Positions 33,160-48,200 of a stretch of 64,000 nt of DNA are shown piece by piece. Positions within the stretch are counted from its first letter, which is position 1. Each line of letters begins with the position of its first letter. The DNA comes from Aphelidium insulamus (Eukaryota > Aphelidiomycota > Aphelidea > Aphelidiaceae), in contig JAZDSV010000023.1 of assembly GCA_036784855.1 (NCBI GenBank), positions 180,356-244,355 on the forward strand. The letters are read 5' to 3'. A program made the position numbers and the translations under genes. The notes under the pieces were generated by a model. It saw only the letters and a program-made list of their open reading frames with translations. It searched no databases and was not told where the DNA came from.

Positions 33160-36059
33160 ATGTCCACACTGCCGATCGCCGAGTATCGCGCGCAGATTGT
33201 GGACGCCATCAAGCAGCATCAGTTCCTGCTTATTGTGGGCGAGACTGGGAGTGGTACGTGTCACGCACCGTGGCGTGAACGGGCTTATAAGGTTGCAGGC
33301 AAAACCACGCAGATTCCACAGTACATACTGCGGGATCTGCCGGAATGCCGCAGGATCGCCATATCGCAACCGCGTCGCGTAGCTGCCGTTACTGTAGCAG
33401 CTAGAGTAGCCGAGGAGCTGGACACCACGCTGCCCAGCCAGCTAGTTGGCTATAAGATACGATTTGGTGCGTATGTATGATGTGGCATGGCAGGAGCGCG
33501 CATCACATGATATTATTTATCACTTGTCTACACACATAGACGACCGGACACGTCCCGATACCAAGCTGAAGTTCATGACTGACGGGTTGCTGTTGCGCGA
33601 GTGCCGCGATGATTCCACGCTGGCGGATTACGACGTGGTGATCTTGGACGAGGCGCACGAACGCTCTCTGGAGACAGATGTGCTATTCGGGCTACTGAAG
33701 CGGACGCATGGCATACGCAAAAACCTTCGCATACTAATAATGTCGGCCACGCTGAATATTGAAAAGTTTTCTGCATTCTTTGGTGACTGCCCCGTATTTG
33801 AGATTCCGGCAAGTGGTGACTGCTCTTTGCATACAGTTATCTTACTTGTGCATACTTGGATGCACATATGTATATCGTTCTATATGCGGGATGAAGTTGT
33901 CTTTAAACGATTACGTTCTTTCACTGCTCACTGCTATAACAACTGTTTAACTGTTTGTACAGGGGAGAGTGTATGATGTGGATGTGCTGCACCAACGTGA
34001 CGGCTCACTGGCAGCGCTGCACGGATCGGTGGTGCAGAAGACACTCGAAACGGCAAGTGGCATCAAGTAAAGTATGTATGTACATTTCCAAATTGACACC
34101 ACACTGCAGGTGCTTCAAATCCACTGCAAGGAGGCGGCCGGTGATATTCTGGCGTTTTTGACAGGGCAGCATGAGATTGAACAGGCGTGCAGAATGCTGG
34201 CGGAACTGGATCGGCAGTTGGACTATGGGCGGGACGTGCAGGACAAATCAGTTCACGGCGGTCTGGTAATATTCCCCATATACGCCGCGCTGGAATCGTT
34301 TGAGCAGCGAGCGGTGTTTGCGCCCACGCAGGCCGGGTGTCGCAAGGTTGTATTCGCCACGAATATCGCGGCCACCTCTGTAACAATCGACGGTATCGGC
34401 TATGTGGTTGACTGCGGCCTGGTCAAGCAGAAAATGTACGATCCCACAATTGGAATGGACGCCTTGGTGGTCGTGCCAGTGTCAAAGAGCGCGGCGGATC
34501 AGCGGGCTGGCCGTGCAGGCCGCACCAGCCATGGCCGATGCTACCGGCTCTACTCTACCGAAGAGTATCGACAACTGAGGCCGGAAACGGAACCGGAGAT
34601 ATGCCGCACCTCGCTCACCTCTACAGTGTACGTCATCATGTGTCTGTGTACCGTGTTTCTCACTTGTCGCAGATTGCAGCTGAAAAAGATGGGCATACGA
34701 GATATTGTCAACTTTCCGCTGATGGACCCGCCCGACCAGTCGCTGCTGGTGGCGGCAGCGCTGCAGCTCTACTTTCTCGGGGCGCTCAATGAAAGCGGCG
34801 ACCTGACACCGCTTGGTGATTTGATGTCCAGATTTCCCCTGTCGCCCAGTCTGTCGCGCGCGCTGATCGCTGCCTGCCGCGAGCACGACTGCGGCCACGA
34901 AATGTTGCCAATAGTGGCGATGCTGTCCAGCGAGGATGTGTACGCCAAGGTTCGCACGCCACACCTGATGCAGGCAGCGGCCGAGCGCCACGAACAGTGG
35001 AAACACAGCACCGGCGACCACATGACACTGCTCAGCATCTACTACGGATTTGTGGGCGCTGCGGGTGCTGCGGCTGCTGCTGCTGGGGGACGACGTGGTA
35101 CCGGCAACGCGGACATGGCTGCCGGTAAGGAGTGGGCGCGTGCCAACTTTTTCAACTGGCGCGCACTGCGCAACGCCGTGCAGGTCGAGCAGCAGCTGCG
35201 CACACTCGTCACCGATAACGGCATGGAGTTGCGGTCATGCGCGACGACGGCCACTAACCGAGCACATCGTCGTAGTCGTGATGCCGCGGACAACGACGCC
35301 CCCGCCTCTGTTGCACGGAAACGACACCGCCCGCAAGACTCGCCGTACACTGCTACGGACGCAAATGCCAATGCCAATGCCAGTGTCGTAGTGGACCAAG
35401 TGGACCCGGTGCCGCTGCTGAAATCGCTACTGACCGCCTTCTATGTCAACCTGGCCAAGCGCCACGCACAGCGGCCCAGCTTCTACCACTACGCCACCAC
35501 GGCCGCAGACAGCGCACTGTCACTGTCCACTACGGCGCACAGCCACCAGCCAAACAGCGTGGAGAAGGATGTTCACGCAAACGCCAACCCGCACCTGCTG
35601 GCCCTGGCCCTGCACCCGATGTCGGCGCTGCTGGTGCTGCGGAGTCCGCGCGGCGGCGCAGATGATGGCGGCCAGCACGTGGCCACTGCGCGCAATCCCG
35701 TGCGCGACGACGTCGACTGGATAATGTACCACGAGCTGACCTACACGCAGCGGGCACTTATGCGCTGTGCCAGCAAGGTGCTGTTCCACTGGGTGGACGA
35801 GGTGGGAGTGGCCGCGTTGCTCAAGACCAAACGCATGTCACGCATGAACGGACTGCGCCTGGTGACTGAAGTGGACCACGACGCCGCGCCGGAGTCGTCG
35901 GAGGCGGACTGTGGTGCTATGCTACAATCGTCGGCGGAGAAGGCGCGGCGGGAACAACAGGCGGCAGAGGCGGCGTCAAACAGGGCCAAACTGGACGTTG
36001 AAGCCGAGGCAGCCCGGCAGCGCTATCTGGCCCGCAAACGCCTACGGAAGCCTTCTTAA
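33160..36059 (+). CDS. DEAH-box RNA helicase (DHX/Prp-type)
   Basis: ATP-dependent RNA helicase of the DEAH/RHA group. Exons 33160-33253, 33299-33466, 33540-33808, 33963-34052, 34110-34627, 34673-36059; 841 aa. Motifs in order: GETGSGKTTQIPQYI (I), ISQPRRVAAV (Ia), TDGLLLRE (Ib), DEAHER (II), MSATL (III), DILAFLTGQHEIE (IV), ATNIAATSVTIDG (V), QRAGRAGR (V-VI). The winged-helix/ratchet region (VNFPLMDPPDQSLL) and OB-fold follow. A disordered insert rich in Ala/Asn/Asp interrupts the OB region near residues 600-650. The tail is Glu/Ala/Arg helical. Introns 3 and 4 (33809-33962, 34053-34109) begin GCAAGTGG, and only GC-AG splicing restores FEIPGRVYDVDV and TLETVLQIHC. Whether it is the DHX8, DHX35 or DHX40 orthologue is unclear. 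Confidence 0.9.
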
Positions 36060-36093
36060 TACACAAGTGCACCTCTTCAGGCACACATCTGTG

Positions 36094-36125
<32 letters not shown>

Positions 36126-36142
36126 ATTGTATGCAGTCCACG

Positions 36143-36372
36143 CTATGCCTGCTGCTGCTGCAGCTCCATCTGCTGCTTCTGGGCCGTGTTGAGCCGGCCG
36201 CCGACGCGCTGGAACACGTCCATGTACTTGAAGACGCACCGGTCAATGCACACGGACTCGCCCTTGAATAGCTCGGCATCCGTGTACTTTGTCTGGATGC
36301 ACTTTTGGTGGCACTTGTTCAGCAGTCTGGCACCGGCATCAGTGCATGTGCATATACAACTATGGTGGGTAC

Positions 36373-36446
<74 letters not shown>

Positions 36447-36633
36447 GAGTGTGTGTGCTGATAAGGCATCTCTGCGGGGACACCGACAGGAGACGCGTCG
36501 AGCAAGCGTACCGGTTGAACAGGTCCGTCATCATCTCCATCTCCATCTCTGCCTGCATGAACGCCATGGCCGACTGCTGCTGCTGTTGCTGCTGCATCGC
36601 CATCATTCCACCGCCGCCGCCGCCAAAATTCAT
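36143..36633 (-). CDS. TIM10: Small Tim chaperone, Tim10 type
   Basis: Mitochondrial intermembrane-space chaperone subunit that guides hydrophobic inner-membrane precursors. Two exons (36633-36512, 36326-36143), 101 aa. Twin CX3C motifs: KCHQKC and VCIDRC, 15-20 residues apart, with MEMEMMTDLFNRLLN and KYMDVFQRVG on either side, as in Tim10. The N-terminus is unusual: a Gly run (MNFGGGGGG) followed by Met/Gln repeats (MMAMQQQQQQQ). The C-terminus ends in Gln-rich MELQQQQA. The 185-nt intron contains a (TA)n(GA)n microsatellite. Confidence 0.9.
36376..36446 (+). repeat. (TA)n-(GA)n microsatellite in the TIM10 intron
   Basis: About 17 TA units followed by about 17 AG units, within the intron of the minus-strand TIM10 gene. 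A similar TA-then-GA pair sits in the RBX1 intron at 54888-54932. Confidence 0.95.
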
Positions 36634-36668
36634 TGTGCAATTTCGGTGATTTAGACAGAGCGCCCGTG

Positions 36669-37354
36669 ATGAGTGCGGCCACGATTTGGCGGGCAGAGCT
36701 GCTCTCGTCTGCCGTAGAAGAAGTGCGGTACACATGTATACTATATATATATAGTACACTATCCTCTCTCTCGCTCTCGCTCTGTCTGTGTGTACATGTA
36801 GATATTCACTCTCATTTCGGTGTGTCAGGCATCGGTGGTGCGACACACAGACGATGCTGCTGGTGGCGGTGGCGCCTCGGTGTGCATTGCCGTCACGTGC
36901 ACCGTGCGCATAGTGTGCCAGACGCCCAGTGTATACGGCACAGATGGCGCGTCAGAGTGCCACCGCGAGGTGTATAGTCACAAATACTAGTGCTACCTGT
37001 GTATATGCAAACACATACTCGCATTTAACACTGCCAGGACGTCGGCTTCGGCGTGCATCAGCATCGGGTGTTGGACGGCCGCGCGGCACACACAGCTGTG
37101 ACGCCGCCACAGCTGCAACTAATGGTCGAGTCGGCGCAGATGCACGCCAAGCAGAAAGCATTCGACGATGCCATAGTTCGGGCAGCCCGACAGTTTGGCG
37201 AGCACAACGGCTCCCAGTGCTTGCAGTACTTTATAAAGCGCGCCGTGTAAGCCTATTCATCTCCTTCTTTATTCACGTTGATGAGCAAGAGGACAGGCGG
37301 CGATGATGTAGAGACGCTGGCAGGCATTCACCGCGACATAGCAGACATCTGGGA

Positions 37355-37376
<22 letters not shown>
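36669..37376 (+). CDS. Uncharacterised ~162-aa protein, four exons
   Basis: Proposed exons 36669-36722, 36829-36969, 37038-37244, 37290-37376. Start MSAATIWRAELLSSAVEE; middle CTVRIVCQTPSVYG and QLQLMVESAQMHAKQKAFDD; end ETLAGIHRDIADIWDYILDG. Exons 2-4 are phase 0 and read as normal soluble protein. The first junction (GTGCGG donor) is a guess. The last intron (GTGTAA...GCAAG) is chosen because the following 29 codons look coding. If it is not used, the protein ends at 37250. Its ATG is 36 bp from that of TIM10, in divergent orientation. The 3' end overlaps the last exon of aspartate aminotransferase. No family recognised. Confidence 0.5.
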
Positions 37377-39122
<1,746 letters not shown>

Positions 39123-39291
39123 GTAGTCGCTGTTTCCTCGTGCCTGGAAAAGTTTCAATTCCAGGATTGCAACTGTCTAAGGTTCGCGCCCGCGCGCTGT
39201 TACAAGTCCCGAACCCTACCTGCCCCTTTCTTGGCGATTGAGGATTGAGGATTGCAATTACAGGATTGCATTGCAAACGATTTCAGCGATC

Positions 39292-42200
39292 ATGCCATCG
39301 GATGGCGACGAAGCTAGCAAGAGTCGGCCACTTCACGCCGCTGTCCCTGCCTTTGTGCCAGATTCTAAGCCGGCGCACTCGCTTAAGGATGTGACGGAAT
39401 TTGTTCCCTCGTCTTCGGCCCAGCGACCTGCTCCCGTGCTGCATGAATCGGAAAATCTACGCCGCCTAGACGCGCTGCACGTAGGCGATATTGCAGAATT
39501 TGTACCCGCTCCAACCATTGATCCCATGCAATCTAAACTGGAGCATGTACTCTTTGGTCTATCCGACCTGTCCGTGTCAGGCAAGCCGATTCTGCCCTTT
39601 TGCATTGGATAGCATGTAACTCGGCGGGTGCAGCTGCGACAGGCCGATTATTCCAGCTCAAAGTGTACCTAAAAACCCTTTCTCGTGATAATTTGGAGGT
39701 CGCATGCCGCAAACTTCTTTTACCATTGCAAAAGTCCAAGCTAGCGGCAGGAATGTCTCTAGAATTGATTTTCGAAGATTCGAGGTAGCAAGCATATTAC
39801 AAAATATTCCATATAGATAATTCTTGGCAACCGCAGAATTGATGACCACATAAAGTCGGAGGTACTGAGCACCGTGGCTGATGTTCACAATATGCTGGCA
39901 AAGGCGGGAAACGCGTCCTACTTTTGGCAGTGGATAGTCGACCGCTTGACGGTTAACTTTGCCCATCTTCCTGCTCTATTGCAGCAGAGACAGCGCGCGA
40001 AACAAACTTGGCTATTCGAAGCGTTTTCTTTGGTGAGAAGCCCGTAATTCTGAACGCCTCTGATTTTACAGCTTAACGCTGAAAGTATCGCTCAATCCCG
40101 CACTGAAGCCGCCAATGTTGTGAAGCTGTTGGGAATGTTGTGGAAATTTCATGGTTTTACACGACGAAGTAACAACGAGTACAACATGGTAGAAGCATTT
40201 GTCAAAAAGTTATCCGTTGATATTACCGGTAGTGACGTCAAGTATTTTGGAGTACGTCTTATCCTGGGAGAGACGTCGTATTGAATTATTCTGAACGATA
40301 GGACCTTCTGGACGGGATATTTGTGATAGTATTGAACAATGGGCTAGAATCTGATTTATCTCGGGCGCGCGTGGGTAAGCTGGGCGCAAAATGTCATGTG
40401 TGTCATATAACAACACAGAATTTGCGACCTGGATAATTGACGTTATGTATCCCAACGAGGCCATGCTCCTAAGCGACAAGATTGGCGGAATTATTAAACT
40501 TAAAGATGGCTCCATCAGTAAATCATTGAGGTATACACATGCTTATACAATAATTCGACCGCTTAATGATATTAGCCTGTTTCTGACCTTTGCTTGCATA
40601 TACATAACGCGACTCGATGACGCCAAAAAGGTGTCTGCATTTTGGACTTCTTGCGCACGGCATTTACGAAAAATATACTTGAAGAGAAAACTACGAGAGT
40701 TTGACGGTATATACATATCTATATATGTATATATATTGTATATGATATATCGTGCATGTGACGAGTAACATGTTCCGTAGTCGAAAAGTTACTCGACACT
40801 TTATATGAAAAGCTTCCTCGGTTTCAAGCAGCCATTTATATGAGTACGGTAGAAGTATTTTTAGACTGTGCGCAGTACGATGGTGAGATGCGCTCGCAGA
40901 TTTTAAGGTTGTTAAAAAAGGTATATAGCAACTGGCTAAATAAGAGCGCGCATATGTAGTGATTGTATTTCATAGGTTCTTGTTCCCTCAGCCGCATTTC
41001 AATTGCTTAATTGGTCTTCTCCAACTCCTCTAGCGTCAATGCGCTCCAAACTGCGGAGTGATACAGAAATCGATGCACTCGTATCATTAGTGCTTGCTGG
41101 CTTGGGTCATGACGAAGACCAAGACATTGAGGATACGCTGCTAGCACTGCTCTTCGCCGAAGTCACTTTAGCCCTCCGCACAATTGAAAAAACCAATGAC
41201 AACCACGTCGAACCTTTCTTGCCAAGAATGAAATCCCGGATATCTGGACAGGTCGCACTTCGGATCTTATACGTCAATTTATCGGTTATATTTCGATTAA
41301 TATTGGAAAAATTTGACTTGGTCTCATTTATGGATTCGCAGCAGCGAAACGTGGCATTAAGACTCGTCCCTGTCACAAGATCCTCAGCCGTTAGAGGCGG
41401 ACCGGATGTTTATGGGCACTACACACCGTCGGTGGTGTGCAATGCATCTTTGAAACTATTCATGCTACTTATCAAGGCTCATGCATGGCCCAACAGCGCC
41501 GCTCCTCTTCAAGTTCTGCAAGATTTGCTCATGGGCAAGAATTACTTGGAGCAATCGAGCATTGCTGATGCTATTAGCCGGCAATTATCTCAACTTGATT
41601 GTGCGAGCGATCAGGCACCAGCGCTGTATTCTTGCGCCGATGCTCTTGCCGATACTATTCGTTGTTGCACCTTCACGCCGCTTATCATTAAGTGCGGTCA
41701 TGCTCTTTTAAAAATCGTCGAAAAAGCGGTGCTTCCTGGCGACGCGCAAGTAAAGCTGTACCATATTGCTTGGACTTTATCGTTGCATGTGGATTCCGAA
41801 ATTTCGACATGCTTCTCGCAGATTGTTCGAAAGTTAAGTTCATGCGTAATTTTTCCGAATTTGTCAAATCAGCGCTGCGATGAAGAAAACTTTGCGCACC
41901 AGGCTAGACGAATTATCCAAAGCGCTCCCTACAATCCGGCTTTTAGGCATCAACACTATGCCTTGTTGATGGCTTGGATTATGGATAGCACTGAAAGCAC
42001 CGATATCAAAATTGTCGCGCGCGTTTTTTACAACGCGCAGGGTCCCTTGATTCTAGCGAATACGGCGAAAACCATCAATTTGCAGTGGACGGCTTCGCAT
42101 GAATCCACGGCTTCTTTTTTACACTGGACTACATGGGAGCTTTCCAAGTTTTGCGTCGTTTCCAAACTTCGTTGCATATCAGCCAATGCGACTGACACTC

Positions 42201-45200
42201 TCGAAATCTTTGAAACCCATTTGGCGTACATTACGCAATATTTCGAACGTATTCATTCTGCTAGCCTGGAATTCGCGTGGAAATCTTACATCTTTCTCGC
42301 TTTTCTGCTGACCTTGGAGCAACATGTCAAGATTTCCGCGTTGCAGTCAGAATGTGGCAGACCACCGCTACCTCCATCTCAAGCAATTTCGGACTTTTTC
42401 GCGGATTCGTATGGTAATATGATGGAGTGGTTCCAACGTATTAGGTTTCCTTTGTGTCGGTGCGCTTCGGCGATAGCTGATGTACTGACCCCTTGCGACC
42501 GACCGGTTCTGGGATTATCGTTGCCAGAACTAACTGTGAAGTCCAATATTCTCGGACTTGAAGATTCATTGGGAGATTTAGAGAACAGCTCCAAGCGAGA
42601 CCTCGCCAGGATAGGGTTCCATCTGGCAAATATAGGTACGGACCTATTTAATTTCTACATCTGATGTCTTACTTATTTAGCGGTTCCATTAATCCAGATC
42701 GGTGACTGGCCTACGTTGACGAGTATTGGTAGAAGGTTGGCGGCAGCGCTGTCGGAGCAGCAGCATGTTTACAAACATTTTTGCCGAGTAATCGATGCTT
42801 CAATCCTTATTTGCCGTGAACAATATGAGGATGCGGTAGCGCTGTTACGCAATGTAATGGTGTGGACAGACGATATCGATATCAGTAACAAGCATCACAT
42901 CGCTTCACTAGAGCTAAAATTAGTAAGTCAGTAACAGACTGATTTGTTTTCTAACGTTATCACAGTTAGATGTGTGTGTCGCTCGAACTGATGGATTTTT
43001 TGTGGCATCCAGCGATGGAGATAACAAAACATCTGAATTAAATCACTGGAATATCGTGAAGAAGGGCAGCGAGGATTTTGCATTACGACTTGTACATGAA
43101 AATTCGATGTATTGTGCCCATAATCGAATCATTATGCTGAACAATGCCATAGTTTATGATGCACCAAAGAAACTTTTATCGCGTGGCGCAGAGTTGCCTG
43201 ACATGACTTCGAATCGAATCGACTTGCTGACGCATCAATTCTCGGAAGGCGACATTTTGGGCACCCGTTTGACACTAGCGCTAGCCGAATTAATGGCACG
43301 AAAGCACAACTTGAGTTTTGCCACTAGGTTGTTTGAGATGGAATCGTCATCGTCGAATACTGAACTTTATCATATCTCGGCTATTCTTTCGCGCTTTCAG
43401 CATCTCGATTGCTCACCTGAGATGTTGACTACCTTGGTAAAGCGCTTACCTTGTACCGAAGCTCCTACGCTAGCGGGCGAAAGTATTGCAAGAGCGTGGT
43501 CACGGTGCGGTTCCCTAGTTCACCGATCTCCGGAATGCGGCAAGCTCGTAGAAGCCCTTAGACATAAATTCGGCACTGTCGATGACACCAAAATTATTGT
43601 AAAACGATGCTACGAACTGGCTATGCGAGCTGATCTTACTTGGGCCGTTCCGCATTTGCATCTTGGCAACCTATATTATGACGAAGCTGCCGAATTGCTG
43701 AATCAGGTTTGCCGAGTTGACTCCAATCAATGTAACTGGCAAGACCTTCATTCTGCTGTGCATTCTCTAGCTGACATGACGTCGAAATCTCGCAAAGCGG
43801 TGATTGATACCTGCATTGGCGTGATTTTATGGGAATTTCGAGAGTTTGACAGGAAGCCTGCGTCTTTGAAGTTCTTTCAGTCATATGAGAACTTTTCCAC
43901 GACAGCCGCGAAGGAAGCAGACAAGTTTGCTTCTGTCTTGAAAGCATCGCTGGCCAACGCTCTGGAGCATTCGGGTTCTCTGCAAGATCAAGAGTTTGTT
44001 CTAGTGCTCGAGCCAGTGTCGCAGCTGAAAGCTAAAATCTATTCGTATCGATACGAAGCCATTATTTCTTATCTCTCATACCTTAAGTTGCAAAATAACG
44101 ACAATAACTTGAAATCTGAGCCGCTGATGGTTATTCTTAAAGTATTGGACTTGCTTCGACTACGTTTTACTCCACTGGATAGCAAGAATGTCAAGGAGTT
44201 AATGCAGAGCTGCTTGCGAAAGCATTCGGGCTGGGCGTTCGTTCTCCCCCAAGTTTTTTCCCTCCTAAATGAAAGATCTTTATCGATGATATCAAATTCC
44301 GACATTTTAATGTCGATTGTGGAGAACTTGGCATCCGAAGCACCGCGAGAGCTAGTTTATCAGTTGATATCCAATTTGATGGATCATGCACCGTCCACAA
44401 GTTGTCGCTTTGGTCGGCACAGATGGGAAGCGGTGCTGGTGGAAGCAATTGATCGAAATTTACGCGATGCGATTAAAAATACAATGAAATTTTCCGAAGC
44501 ATTGCAGGAAATCGCAGTTTTACCCGAAGAAAGGTGCCTGAAGTACTTCGTGCACTTGCAGTCGCACTTGATCCATCGCCTCGACCAATTTCACGGAGAT
44601 GCGCGTCAAGACACCGATCTTGATAATTTAGTGAAACCACTATTTGTGTCGCTCAAAAAGTTTGCCCTTTCATTCGAAAACCTTGACCAAAGCGATGGTG
44701 TTCACGTTTTACGGTTCAAAAAACATATCCTGATTCCGTTAAAAACAATGATCGAGCAGTTGGCCGAACTCCATGGCTATCATTCTCTGCAAGATGTTCA
44801 AAAGATGTGGCGGCCATTTGATAAGGTTTGACATGTAACAAATGTTGAGATATATACATATCTTAACAATTAGTTGATACAACGGTTGCGCTCATTCGCA
44901 AATGAATATCGACAGTTGTCAGTCTCTGATTTAAACAGCTTTTTAGCGTCAAGCCCGCTACCAAACAACATATTAATACCGGAAAATGGAGTGGAAGTTA
45001 AATACTTGACCGTGGACATACAGGTATTGAACACAATGACGCGGCCGAAAAAAATGCAGTTTATCGGGGTGGATGGAAAATCATATAGCTATTTGTTGAA
45101 AGGGACCGAAAATTTGCACACGGACGCAAGAATAATGCAGCTACTAAGTTTCGCAAACACAGCTACTTGTACTCATGCTGAAATTCCGTCACGTGCTCGT

Positions 45201-48200
45201 ACCTACAGTGTCACGCCACTTGGTCGAAAGTTAGGCCTAATACAGTGGGTGGAAAACGCGGTACCGCTTTATTCGTTATTTCAAAAGTGGCAATCGAATT
45301 CGATCAAGACAACATCTCACCACGGCGGAGGCCTATCTGATTCCGCGAAAAAGATGAAGCCGGCCGATTTGTGGAACGAATTAGTCAAAGATACCGCGAA
45401 GCAGTTCAAATGTTCGGTGGATAAGAAAAGACGGAGTGCCTTTCCCACGAAGCTGTTGCTATCTGTTTACAATAAGCTTTGTGAGGTGTCGCCGATCTTG
45501 CTGATTTCGAACGAATTACAGTTCAATTCCTGGTCGTCCCTTGACTGGCATATGAAGGAGAAAGCTTTTGCGACATCGGTTGCATGTATGTCTGCGCTAG
45601 GGTTTGTTCTGGGGATTGGCGACCGGCACTTGGAGAACATCTTGTTCGATCCAGCCCAGTGTGAGGTTGTTCATATTGATTACGCAGTTTGTTTCGAGAG
45701 AGGGAAGAGATTGAAAGTGCCTGAAGTAGTTCCGTTCCGCTTAACGAGGAACATTATCAAGGCATTCGGCGAGTACGGTCTGGAGGGACAGTTTTTGGAG
45801 ACTTTTTTTTGTGTTCAGAAAGTCTTGCATAAACACAGCGCAGCCTTTAGTATGCTTGTTAAGTCACTATTGACGGATACGATCGCCCTTGACGACCAGT
45901 CCGATTACGCGATAAAGCTTGCTGAGTGGGATGTTCTGGTGGAATCGTTTAGAAAAGTGCTTTGTATGTTATCATACTTTGTATTCTTACGATTTCACTT
46001 TTAGGTAACGAGAATGGTATGCGAATGATGGAGCAATTGGAAACTGCGCGCGACGAGCTTTTGCTCGCCGTTCAGACCATCGAGAAGACAATAGGAAACA
46101 GTCGCGGAATCAAAGATAATTTTGTTGCCCTGAACGAACAACTTGAAGCGAAACAAGAACGGATGAGAGCACTGCATGCCGAGTTTAGTTGCAGCGCAGC
46201 ACAGATTGCCATGAAAACTATCTGGCAAAACAATACAACGCTATATGAGGAGCAGCAAGAAGCATTGTGTCATCTCGGTGAACTTGAGCAGCAGTTGCTG
46301 TCTCTGGCGGCGAATGATTCGCTGCCCGTAGGTTCCAAGGACATGATTACGGAGCTTGCTACGACAGTACAGAAATATTCAGAGATTTCGACATCTATCA
46401 TTCCGATACTAGCGAAATCGTCATACTGCAAATCGTGGGCTGATGCCATGCCGTCTGATTACTTCTTTGAATCTGCGATAACACGTGCCGAAAGCGATAC
46501 AACTGGATTCGATGTCGTAGCTATGGCAGAACTCGTCATCCAACGACATGCAAGTCTGGAGGGCAGTGACATGCGCCGTCAGTTGGTAACGAAGTGCGGC
46601 TGGTGGCGTCAAATTTGGCAACAAAGGCGACAATTATCGAAATCAGCAAATGCTGCAGATTTAAAACAGCGCCACCAAAATGGCAGTTTGAATAGCGGGT
46701 TTTCCATTCTTCATGCTGTGGTAGCAGCCGGAGCATTTTTGGTTAACCGCATTCGCGCTTTAAACCGCCAGGATATTGTAAACAATTTGCCCAGCTCTGT
46801 GACTGCAATCGCGAACCAATTTGATCCGATGGTGTATGAACTGCAGCGCCGATGCACTAGTATAGGAGATCAACCAATGACACTCGTTCATGCAAAAATG
46901 ACGGCACATTTAATCGGGAAGATTTCAGACGGTATGATTGGTTTTGGTTGACAATCGATAATTCTTATTTTTCGCAGATGTGGCGGTTCCTGATGAGATA
47001 CGTGACGCTGCATTTATCGGCGTCCAGAAGCAATTTTTAAATATGAACGAACATCTTATTTCTTGTTTGGACCACCTGACTGAAAAGATACTAGGGAGTG
47101 CTTTGCATCCGGCACTTGTTTATTTGTCGACGGACGCTAAAAATGCCCTCAAATTGTTTCGATCCATCTTGGAGTGCTCCGATGCCGATGATAACTTCTG
47201 TACGAAAGTAATTCAAAGCTTGGCCGCTGTAGGTGTCGATTTTTCGATTTTTGTCGACATCGAACAACTGATTGTGAAATTGCATGGCCTCTTTTCCGCT
47301 GCTACTGATACCAGAAAATCAGAGCGACTCTCTGATGTAGTAATCGTTCAGCAAGTAGGTATCTTTGCTTCTTCAATTAAACCCTCATTGCTAGATTATA
47401 TGCTCAACTCTACGGCTTGCCACGCAATACTTCCTCAGCCAGGACCCTGACATCACCTTGTTTACGGGAGAGTTTAGCGTGAAAGAAATGTGGTTTTCTT
47501 TGGTAGATCGGCATACATTTTGGCAAGCTCCTGCTGCCGCAAACCTAATCAAACTTCTGCACGAGTATATCACTGGTATCACGCGAGAGCACTGCTTGAA
47601 GCAGACTGCAAAGTTTGTTTCGCGCGCTGTGAAGAGGATATGTAACGTACTAGTGGATGCATCAATCGCTCCAAAGATGGTACATATGTAGCAACAATGT
47701 CTTCCACCGTTTACATCCGCCGTAGGATGCAGATCGTCGTTCCGGTATATCATTTTTAGACCTATACAATAAGACATGGGAGCGAGCGAAGCATGCATCC
47801 ATTATTTCTTTAGAGGAACTGGATGTTGATGAGCGGAATAGTATTGATTTTTGTTGCCATAGCCTGAATGAATACGTGCGAATTTCTGCTGAGCGCGAAT
47901 CAATCGATCTCGAGAAGTCGTGGCAACAATTTGAGCTGTGCTTTAGTCAATTGACTTACTTATTTGGATCAGAGCACGATCAATCGTATGCAATTCAACT
48001 TTGCCGAAAGCTAGTGAGTCTTGGCAAGAGTGTCACTTTGACGCTGACAAATTTCCAACACGAAAGCGTTGATATAACGGTAAATCTTGAAACTATAATG
48101 AACCCGCATCCGTCTAATTTTAACGTTATTGAAGGCATCGACTGTGCTGCGAAGAATTATTGCTTTATCTCGGTTTGAGCAACTACGGCTAGATCCAGTG

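Noticed and set aside
39292-40390. A separate PAIP1-like (PAM2 plus MIF4G) gene upstream of SMG1
   Set aside because: All exons from 39292 on join in phase to the SMG1 frame with standard signals and no stop; the MIF4G resemblance of RLFQLKVYLKTLSRDNLEVA was weak.
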